A DNA stretch of 64,000 bases from Nymphaea colorata (GCF_008831285.2 NC_045139.1:19078354-19142353), one strand, 5' to 3'; shown: positions 36,859 to 48,245, counted from the stretch's first letter. The notes: generated by a model from the letters alone, not told the origin. Translations and numbers: made by a program.

Positions 36859-39152
36859 ATGCAGAGACGAGCCGCTTCCGCAGATCTTCTTTCAGCTTCT
36901 TCAATGGGGAGGAGCGTCAGTCCACTGCTGAAGCAGGAGCTTGCGAACCTCGAAAAGGATTCGAACACGCGCCGGTCTGCCATGAAAGCTCTGAGATCTT
37001 ACGTCCGAGAGCTTGATTCCAAGTCTATCCCTCAATTCCTAGCCCAAGTCTCAGAATCGAAAGAATCAAATTCTTCATCGTACGAGCACACCATCTCTCT
37101 CTATGAAGTCCTTGCTCGTGTTCATGGAAAGAATATAGTTCCCCAGATCCGAAACATCATGTCGACTATCATCTCCACCTTGACCTCCAGTGCTGGTTCT
37201 TTCCCACTCCATCAAGCTTGCGCGAAGGTTGTACCTGCCATTGCACGTTATGGAATCGATCCTTTATGTCCTGACAGTGAAAAGTCATCGATTATTGACT
37301 CTCTTGCTCGGCCCCTGTCGGAAGTTCTAATGGGACGTTCTGAATGCTTAGCTTCTGGTGCTGCCCTTTGTTTGAAAGCTCTTGTGGAATCTGATAATTG
37401 GAAATTTGCTTCTGATCAGACAGTGAATATGGTTTGCTTGAAGTTATCTGGAGCTCTTGAAGAGAAGGTAACACAGACGCATTCTCACATGGGTCTTGTA
37501 GTGTCTCTTGCAAAGAGCAGTCCATTGATCTTAGAGGGATATGCTCGGTCACTTATAAGATCGGCTATCGACATATGTGGACCTGGGGAGACTGAAATAT
37601 CTGCACAGAAGCGCTTGAACGCAATCCAACTAATAAACTCCATTTTGAAACATGTAGACCCAAGTAGCATTTGTTCCGAAATGGAGCAAATTCTCGTCTT
37701 TTTGGAGAAATGCCGCTCTGACCAGTTGATGTTTGTAAGGAGTGCTGCCACCGACGCTCTTTTGAATGCAAGAACCATTGCAGTAGTGAAGAAACTAAAA
37801 ATCAATGCGCTTTCAATGGTGAATGAGTCTTTCTTTTCTCAAAAAAAAGATCGTAGCATGAGTCCATACAGTGCAGAGTCCACAATCACCTGTAACCACT
37901 CTCCTAGGTCTGTAACACCTGAATCTGAGACGGTGACTTCTGTTGCTACATCACCCATTTCGCCTGCTCAGTCATACTGCAACTTTGGAAGGCCTACAAA
38001 TCGTAGGCTTTGGATGGACGCTCATAGTGCTGTAGATGTTTCCTTGAAAGATGGTCTTTATTCTTTAAGCATGACGGATGGGCATACAGGTTTCATTGGT
38101 ACTAGCTTCGAGGAAGATCGCAAACACTTGATCGATGAGGATGTTACTTATACGGGAGCTGAACTTTCTGAACAGTTTACTGGGTTTGGTTCAAATTCTG
38201 AAATTTTGGAGGCAGAAAATGATATCCCAAAGGTACAAGATCCAAAGAAATAGCATTTCCTTTTAATGATTTTATTTTTAGCTGAACCAAGGTTGCGATA
38301 TAAACCCAATTCCAGTTTTACAAGTCAAAAATGTAGTTCAAGCATCAAACAAATGAGTTTAACCTTGGTTCTATATGATGGTTGGAAAATTTGCTTTTTC
38401 AGTGAAAGAAGCTTTACCCAGTGTCTTAAGCCATATTATGTTCTGCTTAGAAAAAGTCTCATTTGATCCTTATTGCAAATAACACTGGGATTTTCTTAGA
38501 ACAATTTTTCCTGATAATGTTTCACCCATTTCTCGTTTGCAAGAGTTCAAATGTCTGGTTTTTAAATATTTGACTTTTGACTTCTGACATGTGTTTTGTT
38601 TTTCTCTTCTTTTCCCAGAAGAAGTATCCAACAGTTCCTATAGATGACATCAAGATTTTCACAACTCCCAGAAAGCTAATGCGGTCTCTTCAAAACCAGG
38701 ACGCTGAGAGCAATATCTTGGATGAAGAATCTAGTGATCGAAGTAGCCAGAATTCCAACGGAGCAGAACTCAGCCCACTAAACAAAATTCAGGAACATCT
38801 CAAATTGGAATTTTGTGAATGGAAGTCTTCAGAAGCCCCCAACATGACCGATTGGCAGAACAATGTTGAAGATGCTGCATTTCAAGCCGACAAGGTCCGC
38901 CAATCACAATCCTGTCATAAGGCAGAGTCTGTATCTTCAACTGATGGGGATCCAGTGGAGGCTGATCGTGCCTTATTTGATGAAATGGCAGAAGGAAAAA
39001 AGAAACCGCGTATTACCGTCAAGAAAAAGATGAACCCCATGATGCTCGTTTTCAGTTTATGTTTTGTCGTATTGCTTGTTTCTATTGCAGTAATGTTCAT
39101 CACAAATGGGACGAATCACAGGGATATGTACAACAATTTCGTTGCCACCTGA
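36859..39152 (+). CDS. SINE1/SINE2-like ARM-repeat KASH protein of the outer nuclear envelope
   Basis: Two coding exons, 36859-38232 and 38619-39152, join in phase 0 (IPK|KKYPTVPIDDIKIF) to give 635 residues. The N-terminus MQRRAASADLLSASSMGR leads into alpha-helical armadillo-like repeats to about residue 310. Segments such as ALRSYVRELDSKSIPQFLAQ and SLYEVLARVHGKNIVPQIR are typical of plant SINE proteins. A Ser/Thr-rich linker follows, then one hydrophobic helix at about 600-619 (MLVFSLCFVVLLVSIAVMFI) and a 16-residue tail ending FVAT. Known SINE proteins span the outer nuclear membrane and bind SUN proteins through a short tail ending in a PT-type tetrapeptide; SINE1 binds actin and acts in guard cells. 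The ending here is a variant. The ATG at 36859 is the first in-frame one; upstream codons in the frame have no other ATG. Confidence 0.88.
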
Positions 39153-41143
39153 TACAACAATTTAGTTTCTGGATAATGTAACCGATTGTTGCATGATTTT
39201 TTGTAGTTGCTTTGTGACTGATTCCATGTCGTGTAAGTTATATTTTTAGCTTTTATACTGTTTTCCCATCTTGAGATAAAAATGTGATATTTGCAGAAAA
39301 TTGACGACACAATATTGAGTTCTTTCTCATGGGGCGAAGCATCAACACATGCAATAGAAACCAGAAAGAAGAAAATAAAAGCAGATAACCATAGCTATGC
39401 GCATATTGAAGGTTCTATTTCCATGAGATTCTGAATAATGAAGTAGTTGGAAGTCTTGAAGACATTGTTAGATTTCACGTTTAGTCAGTCAAGTTACATC
39501 GGGCTTGCCTTCTCGTTCAAGAGATAGAACTTTGAAGAAATGATTTTACTTCGTGTTAAATTTATGGAGAACAAGTTTTGCTTCATGTTTCTCTCGAACT
39601 GAAAGTACAGTAATAGAGGTTTAATTGAACTGCCATAAGTTTTTTGGTTGCTAATTGTTTGTCGTCCATCTTGCAGCTGACGATGAAGTATGATGCTGGA
39701 CTAATAGCCCCTGATATGCATAGATCCCATTTACCTTTTTTATTTCTTTTGTCGGGGCTGCCTTTCAAGGGCAACACTGTCAAAAGATTGGACTGTAGAA
39801 TGATACAGTGTTTTCCAAACTTCATCCCGCTATCTACTTTCCACCTTCGTAGTACTTTAGATCCCACATGCTGTTTGCTTAGCATATATTTTCTGTCAGC
39901 TCGGCCAGTCTGGGAGACAAAGAAGATACTTGCATGGTATTTGTTGTGGTCTGGCCTTACCTCGATTACTTGAAACAAATGCAACATCGGTCATGATTGG
40001 GGTTTAAAATCAGCGTGAGTTTTTCTCTGTAAAATAATGTGCTCACCGTTCATAGTAACTTTTTTGCTGTTTAAATGCTTCCAACAAGGACCTGGTGTCA
40101 ACTCAAAACAGCCTGGAGTCTTCTTACTTGTTTCCGGTAAAGGTGTGCAGCGTGCTCTATCTCTTGTTTATTTTTCAAAACAAACTTTTCTTTTAGCATC
40201 CTGTTGGTCCCTGAGTAGCTGCTTTCATATTTCCTGTAAAGATCTTGTATCACATTAAAGAAGCATGAGTTCTCCTTAGAGTTGATACTTAATACAAATA
40301 CTATTTTCTGCAACGTTGTGAATATTGGTTTCCATCTTGTATCCAATACTTATTTTTGCAACCCTTGTCGCTGCTACATCCTTTGGGTTGTTGCCAATAT
40401 GCAGGCCATGTTGACGGCACTGGTTTTCTGGATTCTGTATAGAGCTGATTATTTGAGAACCAGTGTCAGCTTTGAAAACCAGCACAAAAAGCTCGTTTTG
40501 TAAAACCTCGTTTTGTATGTCTAATTAATGCCTATTTAAATCATATCATTAATTTTATTCTTTATCTAATAATAAAAGGTCATATACAACGTTTCACCAT
40601 GTTATATGATATAACAAGACATTATCTGTTTCAACTTTAACTTTGAATTCATGTCTATTTGTACCGTTTCTCCTTTCTCACTTCCAGATGCCAGTAAAGA
40701 TGGCAAACACCAACGCCAGTTTTCTGATCCAAAAATCCTAAACGTTTTTCACCACGATGACCAACATTTATGTTGTGATGCAGTTCCAACATGTAAGATG
40801 AGATCACCGAGACTTCAAAACCATAAAAGACACGTACATACAGTCATATATCTAGCTATAGAAATGAGCATCCCAATTAGAATAAATGATAACAAAGTTC
40901 TTTTATAGAAATTTGCTTATCCTATTCTGTGTAAGGATGATAGGGTTGTTGATTGTATTTGTCTGTCAAACTCCTCCATGCTTCTAAGGAACTAGACGAG
41001 TTTAACAGTCAAGCCTGTTCCTGCATTTCATCGTCAGAGGATTTGCGCATTCCACTCCTTCCCTCAGGAACAGTGGTGGCTTCGTAATGAAGATATCTAT
41101 TATAGGCTTTCTAAAGGTTTGTGCTCTCAATCATATCGTGTAG
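39153..41143. other. Region between the SINE-like gene and F-box/LRR remnant
   Basis: The first part is the 3' untranslated region of the SINE-like gene. The rest is AT-rich without a recognisable gene. I looked for an F-box exon belonging to the LRR remnant and did not find one here. Confidence 0.45.
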
Positions 41144-41423
41144 GTGTCCAAAACTGAAGCATCTGTCACTTAAGAGGATGTAAATTGAAATCAGAAGCTG
41201 GGTTCCTCAAATTGGTTCAATCATGCACGGAGCTTGAATTGTTAGACTTGATGCTTGCCAATTGTCCTCAGCTGTTCTGCAGCACATGGGCCCTTGCTGG
41301 CCAGAACTGTAGGCGCAATTTCCTCAATTATGGGCCAGGGAAAGTATCAGCAATTGCTACCAGCTTCCCAAAGTTGCAATTCCTTAATCTTTGCTCTACT
41401 GAACTTAGCATCCACGATCTTTC

Positions 41424-41716
41424 TGTGAAAGACCCTCGTCCTGATCACAATGAACGTGCAGTTAGTTACATCAGCTCCACCAAATGTGGAACCACGTTAG
41501 CATGTAATCCATCCTCATGTAAAGAGGATGTAACTGAAAGGGTAAACCTTATGAAGTCTGTTAAAACTGAAAAGGTTATCCCCATCCATTGTAAAGCAAC
41601 AAAGTATATAAAAGGAAAGCAGGAACCACGGTAGTGCGTGTGTGTCCCTGCATCGTGGATATAGCCTTAACAGGTGAACCACGTTAAAACTTCTGAATAC
41701 TTTCATTCCTCTCATA
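41424..41716 (+). repeat. 5' LTR of the copia element at 41.4 kb
   Basis: 293 bp starting TGTGAAAGACCC. A TATATAAAAGG promoter-like box lies at about 41605. It ends CTCATA directly before the primer site, or two bases earlier at CTCA if a canonical CA end is preferred. It differs from the 3' copy by five substitutions and one 2-bp indel. Confidence 0.92.
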
Positions 41717-41730
41717 TGGTATCAAAGCTA
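41717..41730 (+). other. Primer binding site of the copia element
   Basis: TGGTATCAAAGC follows the 5' LTR at once. It is complementary to the 3' end of initiator tRNA-Met as in most plant copia elements (usual form TGGTATCAGAGC), with one difference. Confidence 0.8.
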
Positions 41731-41760
41731 ATGGTGCTCCATTACTAAACCAGCGTGGAC

Positions 41761-44700
41761 ATGGCAGCCAGCTCCTCTCCGTTTCCAGGCCTACCAGCTC
41801 CTCTCCGTTTTCAGGCCTACCAGCTCCTACCTCTTTTCAACACTTCATTTCAACCAAGTTAGATTCTGATAACTATGTATTGTGGGCATCTCAATTCCGA
41901 CCTCTGCTTATCTCCTATGATCTTGAAGGCTTCATTGACGGATCAAAAACTGAACCTCAAAAAATAGTCATCAAGGATGGCAAATCTGCTCCCAATCTTG
42001 AGTATATAGATTGGCGTCGGCGAGATCAGCTTCTCCTTAGCTGGCTTATTTCCTCTTTGTCTGACTCTGTTCACTCCCAAGTTATTGGATTGGAAACGTC
42101 TTATGAAGTCTGGACCACTCTGCAAGATGCTTATGCTGCACAGTCACGTGCACGCATCTTACAACTTAAGGAGCAGCTACAGAATTTAAGAAAGGGAAAC
42201 AAATCTATTTCCCAATTTGTTCAAAAAGCTAGATCCATTGCCCACCATCTCAAAGTTGCTGGAAAGAAAGTTGAAGAAGAGGACCTTATTCTTCATATAC
42301 TCCGTGGTCTTCCACCAGAGTATGATGCAATGCGTGTTTCTATATCTATTCGCAAGGATCCTGTTAGCATGACTGAATTACTTAGTCTCTTGCTGTCCCA
42401 TGAAGCCTATATTGGTGAAGATGATTCTGTTGAAAAAGCATCCAACTCACAAGTTGAAGCTAATGTCACTCACAGAACCAACCAAGGTAGCGGAAATCAA
42501 TATTATGGAAGGGGAAACTATCGTAGAGGCCGTGGTGGTCGATTTGGCTCACGAGGCCGAGGACGAGGAAATTACAACAACAATCAGCAAAATCAAAGGT
42601 ATTATAATGATCAACGCTCTCACATTGTCTGTCAATTATGTGAAAAGATAGGGCACTCGGCAAAGACGTGCAGATTATTCCAGCAATCAGACAATTCTAA
42701 TTCCAATCCTCCTCATGCGTATAATGCTGCTACATCTGAGACCACCAGTGATGATTCGTGGTATCCTGAGTCTGGTGCTTCCCATCACGTTGCTCCTGAT
42801 CTCAGCTCTTTGTCAATAAATTCCGCTTACTCGGGCACTGACTCTGTCAAGGTGGGAAATGGTACATGTTTAGCTATTAAACACATTGGTAGTTCATCCT
42901 TTAAAGTTGGAAATCTCAACTTCAAGATGCATGATATTCTTCATGTTCCTCTTATCACCAAGAAACTTCTCTCTGTGCATCAGTTTGCTGAAGATAATAA
43001 CGTTGCTTTTGAATTTGATGCAAGAGAGTGCAGAATTAGAGATGCCAGATCCAAACAAGAGCTATTGAGAGGACACGTTAAAGGAGGAATCTACACTCTT
43101 GACTTTGACAAGTTTAAAGAAAAAGTTGCTTGCATTGAAGAAAAGGCTAGTCGCGCTACATGGCACGCCCGGTTGGGACATCCAAATAGAAAGATTGTTG
43201 ATCGTGTGCTTAGTTCCTTTAATTTACCTTTTTCGGACTACAATATCAGAATTTGTTCTTCCTGTCAAACTGCTAAAATGCATAAGTTGCCCTTTAATCG
43301 CATTGATTACAGTAAATTGGAACCTCTAGAGATCATCTTTTCAGATGTATGGGGGCCAGCCCCTATTTCTAGTATCTATGGACATCGTTTTTATGTTATC
43401 TTTGTTGATGCATGGTCAAGATTACATGGTTGTTTTTGTTGAAACATAAATCTGAAGTGCTTGAGACCTTTCAAAAGTTTAAAGCAATGGTTGAAAATAT
43501 GTTTGGAAGAAAAATTAAGAACTTCCACAGTGACGGTGGAGGAGAATACAAGTGCATGGACAACTATTTTTCCAAGGCAGGAATTAAACATCGTTATTCC
43601 TGTCCTCACACCCAAGAACAGAATGGCGTCTCCGAACGCAAACATAGGCATATCGTCGACACTGGATTGACTCTTATGACTCACAGCAATGTGCCAAAAC
43701 AACTCGGGAATTTTGCATTTTCAGCTGTAATATTTCTAATAAATCGATTGCCTGCTGCAGGCTTGAAAAATAGAAGTCCTCTTGAATTGCTTTGGAACAA
43801 GGAACCCAACTACAAGTTTCTTAAAACTTTTGGGTGTTTATGCTTCCCCAACTTGAGAGCGTATAGATCCAACAAACTTGACTATCGATCTCATGCTCAC
43901 GTTTTTATGGGTTATAGTGATAATCATCATGGCTATCTATGCATGGATCCTAACTCATTCAAGATTATTGTGTCCAAAGATGTTATTTTCAATGAGAAAA
44001 ATTTTCTTTATTGAAAAACCAGCTAATGACACTTCGGCTCGAGGAACTCACCCACAAGCTGTTCTTGTGCCTCCATGGCTCTCATCTTCAAGCAGTGCCC
44101 TTGCAGAAAATCCTACTGCTCCTGTTCATGACAGTGGACCGCTTATTGTGCCTAACTCGCCACAAACAAGTCCAGATCAACCTGCTCCTCAAGAGGCACT
44201 GCTGGTCACCTCAAGGCCTCACTCTATGGTGACACACTCCCAAACTGGTTCACTCAAACCATCCTCTCGTTATGCTTTCTCTAGTCTCTTGGTGACTAAA
44301 CTCCTTGAAGACAAGGAACCAAAAGATTTTAATGAAGCCACCAAGCATAACGAGTGGCGTTCTGCTATGCAAGACAAATTTCAAGCTCTTTGCAAGAATA
44401 AAACATGGTCTCTTGTGCCTCGCACCTCGGACATGAATGTTGTGAGATGCAAATGGGTGTACCGCATCAAACGCAGGTCAGATGGCACTCTTGAGCGACA
44501 CAAAGCTAGACTTGTCGCAAAAGGGTTTCACCAAGAAGAAGGAGTCGACTTCTTTGAAACTTTCAGCCCTGTCGTCAAACCAGGTACTATTCGAACCATG
44601 ATCTCACTTGCTTTACGGGGGAATTGGATAATTAGACAACTTGATGTCCATAATGCGTTCCTTAATGGAACCTTATATGAGGAAGTGTATATGGCTCAAC

Positions 44701-46193
44701 CGCCCGGCTTCATCGACCACCAATTTCCATTACACGTCCGCCACCATTGGATAATTAGACAACTTGATGTCCATAATGCGTTCCTTAATGAAACCTTATC
44801 TGAGGAAGTGTATATGGCTCAACCGCCCGGCTTCATCGACCAGCAATTTCATTCACATGTCTGCCACCTTCATAAGGCCCTATATGGGCTAAAGCAAGCC
44901 CCTCGAGCCTGGTTTCAACATCTAAGTCAAAGCCTCTTTCATTTTGGATTCACGAGTTCTAAAACTGATCCTTCTTTATTTATCATGCATAGTGGTGAAA
45001 ATATCGTTTATATTCTGGTCTATGTTGACGACATTCTTGTCACCGGCAATTCTCAAAGTCTTACTAACAAGATTATTAAGCTTCTTGGTGAGCAGTTTGC
45101 CTCAAGGGATCTTGGGAGGCTTCATTTTTTCCTTGGGGTGGAAGTTTTGTATAATTCCCAAGGTGCTATCCTCTCTCAACGGAAGTACGTCATGGATCTT
45201 CTAAAAAAGGCAAAAATGCATGAGTGCAAACCATCCACCACTCCAATGTCATCCTCCTCTAAATTACACATTGGAGACGACATTGATTTCGAGGACCCTA
45301 CCTTGTATAGGAGCATTGTGGGTGGTTTACAATACCTATCTCTCACAAGACCAGACGTCGCTTTCAGCATCAATAAAGTGTGCCAATTCATGCACAAGCC
45401 CTCCATAGCTCACTGGACAGCGGTTAAAAGAATCCTAAGGTATTTGAAATATACTATTCAGTATGGATCGGTGTTCAAAGCATCTAAAGACACTAGCATT
45501 AATGTCTACACAAATGTTGATTGGGCTGGGTCTCCTGATGACCGAAAATCCACCTCAGGGTATGCAGTTTATATTGGCCCTAACCTTGTTTCATGGAGTT
45601 CAAGGAAACAACATGTTGTCTCCCGCTCAAGCACTGAGGCCGAATACAGAGGAGTAGCAAATGCCGCAGCAGAGCTAACCTGGATTCAGTCTCTCTTAAG
45701 TGAGATGAAAGTTAGTGTTGTCAACACACCAGTCATTTGGTGTGACAATATCAGCGCTAACTACCTTGCAGCTCATCCCACGTTCCACTCCAGAAGCAAA
45801 CACATTGAAGTTGACGTTCACTATGTACGCGACAAAGTTTCTAAAGGTTTGCTCAGAATTCAGCATCTCTCATCAAAGGACCAAATTGCTGATGGCCTAA
45901 CCAAGCCCATTGCTGTCACACAGTTTAATTATTTCCGTGTCAAGCTCAACCTCAGAAGCATACAATTGCACTTGAGGGAGGCTGTGAAAGACCCTCGTCC
46001 TGATCACAATGAACGTGCAGTTAGTTACATCAGCTCCACCAAATGTGGAACCACGTTAGCATGTAATCCATTCTCATGTAAAGAGGATGTAACTGAAAGG
46101 GTAAACCTTATGAAGTCTGTTAAAACTGAAAATGTTATCCCCATCCATTGTAAAGCAACAGAGTATATAAAAGGAAAGCAGGAACCACGGTAG
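41761..46193 (+). pseudogene. Broken gag-pol of the copia element
   Basis: The ATG at 41761 is put out of frame by a 26-bp tandem duplication (41769-41820). The long frame then runs to 43442 and carries gag, the zinc knuckle CQLCEKIGHSAKTC, a protease site reading PESGAS (Glu where the catalytic Asp is expected) and the integrase HHCC and first Asp regions. A missing base near 43421 moves integrase to another frame (to 44014). An extra base near 44000 restores the first frame for reverse transcriptase and RNase H (to 46193). In reverse transcriptase 41 codons are duplicated in tandem (44624-44869), while the YVDD site is intact. RNase H reads TNVDWAG where SDADWAG-type sequence is usual. The frame runs on into the 3' LTR. 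It cannot produce a working polyprotein. Confidence 0.9.
45970..45982 (+). other. Polypurine tract of the copia element
   Basis: TTGAGGGAGGC lies immediately before the 3' LTR, where the plus-strand primer of LTR retrotransposons is expected. Confidence 0.7.
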
Positions 46194-46277
46194 TGCGTGT
46201 GTGTCCCTGCATCGTGGATGTAGCCTTAACAGGTGAACCACATTAAAACTTCTGAATACTCTTTCATTCCTCTCATA
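45983..46277 (+). repeat. 3' LTR of the copia element at 41.4 kb
   Basis: 295 bp, same ends as the 5' LTR. The longer length comes from an additional CT near the right end. Confidence 0.92.
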
Positions 46278-46989
46278 TTTTCAACCATTCTGAAGAGTTG
46301 CACGTGCCTGCAGTTTCTTGATGTCATCAGCAGCGAGTGTAGTGACCTCTATCGTGACGAGGATCTCAATGATATGGGTGCTAGGATCCCTGAATTTCTA
46401 TGTGAAAGCATGTATGGAGAGTGGGATAATTATGTTTATTTCTGTGATGATGGTGATGAATATTTGGAATATGATGGCTCCATCTGGCAGCTTCATGCAG
46501 TTTCAGGATGATGACGACGACGAAGATGATAATGATGGTGATGAACTTATTGATCAATACCTTAGTGCTCTTATGTTCGCCCAAGATTGGAGCGATTAAC
46601 ATCTTTTAGTTGGCGAGGTGTTGTGCTGTTTTTGTTCATAAGGGCCTGTTAGTAGGCTCAGGTCATGCTGGTGACTGGGGAAATGGGTGTTTGAGTGAAT
46701 GCCCGCTCAAGTTTTTTGGATGTGATACATGGTACAAGTAGGTTGTATGTAATACTTTGCTCTTGTTTACTGGCGTGGATGTTGACCTAGGTCAAGGATT
46801 ATCAAATGCTTGAATCAGCATATATTATAAATGGATGAAATCTAGGGTTTTGCTTACATATATGGAAATTTAGTCTGAATCTGTACAACTATTTCTAGAT
46901 GTTTTATGAAAAATTTGACCATTGTACACCAGTGAAGAACTTTTGAAACTATTAGATTTTTTTTTTTAAAAAAAGGTCATGAATGCTTA

Positions 46990-47112
46990 GTGTCTACAGA
47001 TTTTATTTAGAACGGCTTGGACATTCTTGACTTACAAAATCTGATCTAACATCATATTGTCATGATTAATTATTTAGTGTCTACATATAAAATTAGTGTT
47101 CTTAAAAAGATC
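46990..47112. repeat. Deleted version of the 32.0-32.5 kb AT-rich repeat
   Basis: GAACGGCTTGGACATTCTTG followed by ACTTACAAAATCTGATCTAA matches 32019-32061. Soon after, TCATGATTAATTATTTAGTG matches 32457-32515. The roughly 400 bp that separate these blocks at 32 kb are missing here. Confidence 0.45.
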
Positions 47113-48057
47113 TCTTGTTCATCAAAATGCTGAGAGGTTGGTTGGGGATTTCAGCCTTTAGCCCCACTGTGGCATGTTGGATAGTGGCTATGAGCCCTAT
47201 CCCTGCTTTCTTGTATGTTAACTCTGAGCCCGACTCCTTTTCAGGCCGGGCCGGCCCGATGCCGGGGCTTACTCCTCTGACGTCGCCTTCTCCCCCAAAT
47301 CGCCATTTAACCCATCGTATTCAACCAACTAACTGATATTGCTCTGGTCCCAACAAACAAAAAGTTGGATCTAGCACTTGACTTGTTAGATATGGACCTT
47401 GAGCACATGATGCACATCCAATTTTTGGGATGGCGGCATTGTCCTTTTGTTGCTTGAGCTTTTTCATGGTGTCATTCCCTCAGCTCTCAGCGACAAAAGC
47501 TTTCTCTTTTATTGACAAGGATCTGATAATGATTTGGCCCCACTATTATATAAATGTCAAATCTTTCACATTGTGGCAAAACAACACTCTTCAATACTAT
47601 CAGGATAGCACCCTCTAGAATCGAACCAAAGATTTTGTAAATACACATGACACATCCCCATCAGATGTGTGTGTGAGAGAGAGAGCTTGTCGTTAGAGAC
47701 TTAACATCTACAGGAATCAAGCTGATGGCAGACGCCGGTCCTGCCCCTTCAACCTAACCCTTGCACCGGCCATCTTCTAAAGAAAGCATAATGTTGTGAC
47801 ATCTCTTATTAGGAGAGTAAAAATCTTTCTTCCCCTCCTAATCTTTCTATTTCTCAAGGAATTGGGGATACACCATATTTTTTTTTCCTTTCCTTCTCAT
47901 TTTCATTTGCCTTTTATCAAAGCACATTTTTTTTAAACATTTCCCTTCCCCTCCTTTATACTTGGTTATCTAGACTGTTCTATTCTTTTCTATCTGCTTC
48001 CTTCCATCCCGTCCATCCAAACATAGTGTTAGTGTCATAGGTTGTAGGTAGAGTGGG

Positions 48058-48245
48058 ATATAGTTGGCTGACTCGCTGAGTTGGCTCAGGAATCACCCGA
48101 GTCAGCTCAGTGGCCACTAGTTAAGTTTGGCTTGACTCGCCCCTAACTCGGCCCTGACTCACTCGATTTGAGTTACTTTAAAACTCGACCCGTTTGACGA
48201 ATTAACTCGCCGACCCAATGACTCGGTCACCTGCCGATCTGTGTT
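48058..48245. repeat. ACTCGG/GAGTCAGCTC-rich dispersed repeat
   Basis: Contains GACTCGCTGAGTTGGCTCAG, CGAGTCAGCTCAGTGG, GCCCTGACTCACTCG and ACTCGCCGACCCAATGACTC. It resembles the families at 12.5 and 29.5 kb but is more diverged. Confidence 0.45.

Larger units (their letters stand above)
41424..46277 (+). mobile_element. Ty1/copia LTR retrotransposon, 4.85 kb, defective
   Basis: Two near-identical LTRs (41424-41716, 45983-46277) bound an internal region with a tRNA-Met-like primer site, gag, protease, integrase, reverse transcriptase and RNase H in copia order. The flanks are CTTTC on the left (41419-41423) and TTTTC on the right (46278-46282), a 5-bp target duplication with one difference. 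The host LRR frame is continuous when the flanks are joined. The order integrase before reverse transcriptase and the short LTRs fit compact copia lineages. Confidence 0.95.
41144..46599 (+). pseudogene. F-box/LRR (SKIP19/FBL-like) C-terminal region, split by a copia insertion
   Basis: A possible acceptor (CGTGTAG|G) precedes CPKLKHLSLKRM, a typical LRR, which then hits a stop. One base out of phase the frame continues with further repeats (LVQSCTELELLDLMLANCP, FPKLQFLNLCSTELS) up to 41423. There the reading is cut by the copia element 41424-46277. Past the element the same frame resumes in a repeat (ILKSCTCLQFLDVIS) and an acidic tail, stopping at 46511. A second, overlapping frame with a run of Asp/Glu runs to 46599. 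The acidic tail after a last LRR is what SKIP19-type proteins have. With a frameshift and a 4.85-kb insertion this copy cannot make a normal protein. The F-box itself is not adjacent. Confidence 0.7.

Noticed and set aside
41423..41716. Canonical TG...CA LTR ends for the 41.4-kb copia element
   Set aside because: Ending at CA (41714) is possible, but the flanking target duplication and direct contact with the primer site fit an end two bases later better; the choice stays open.
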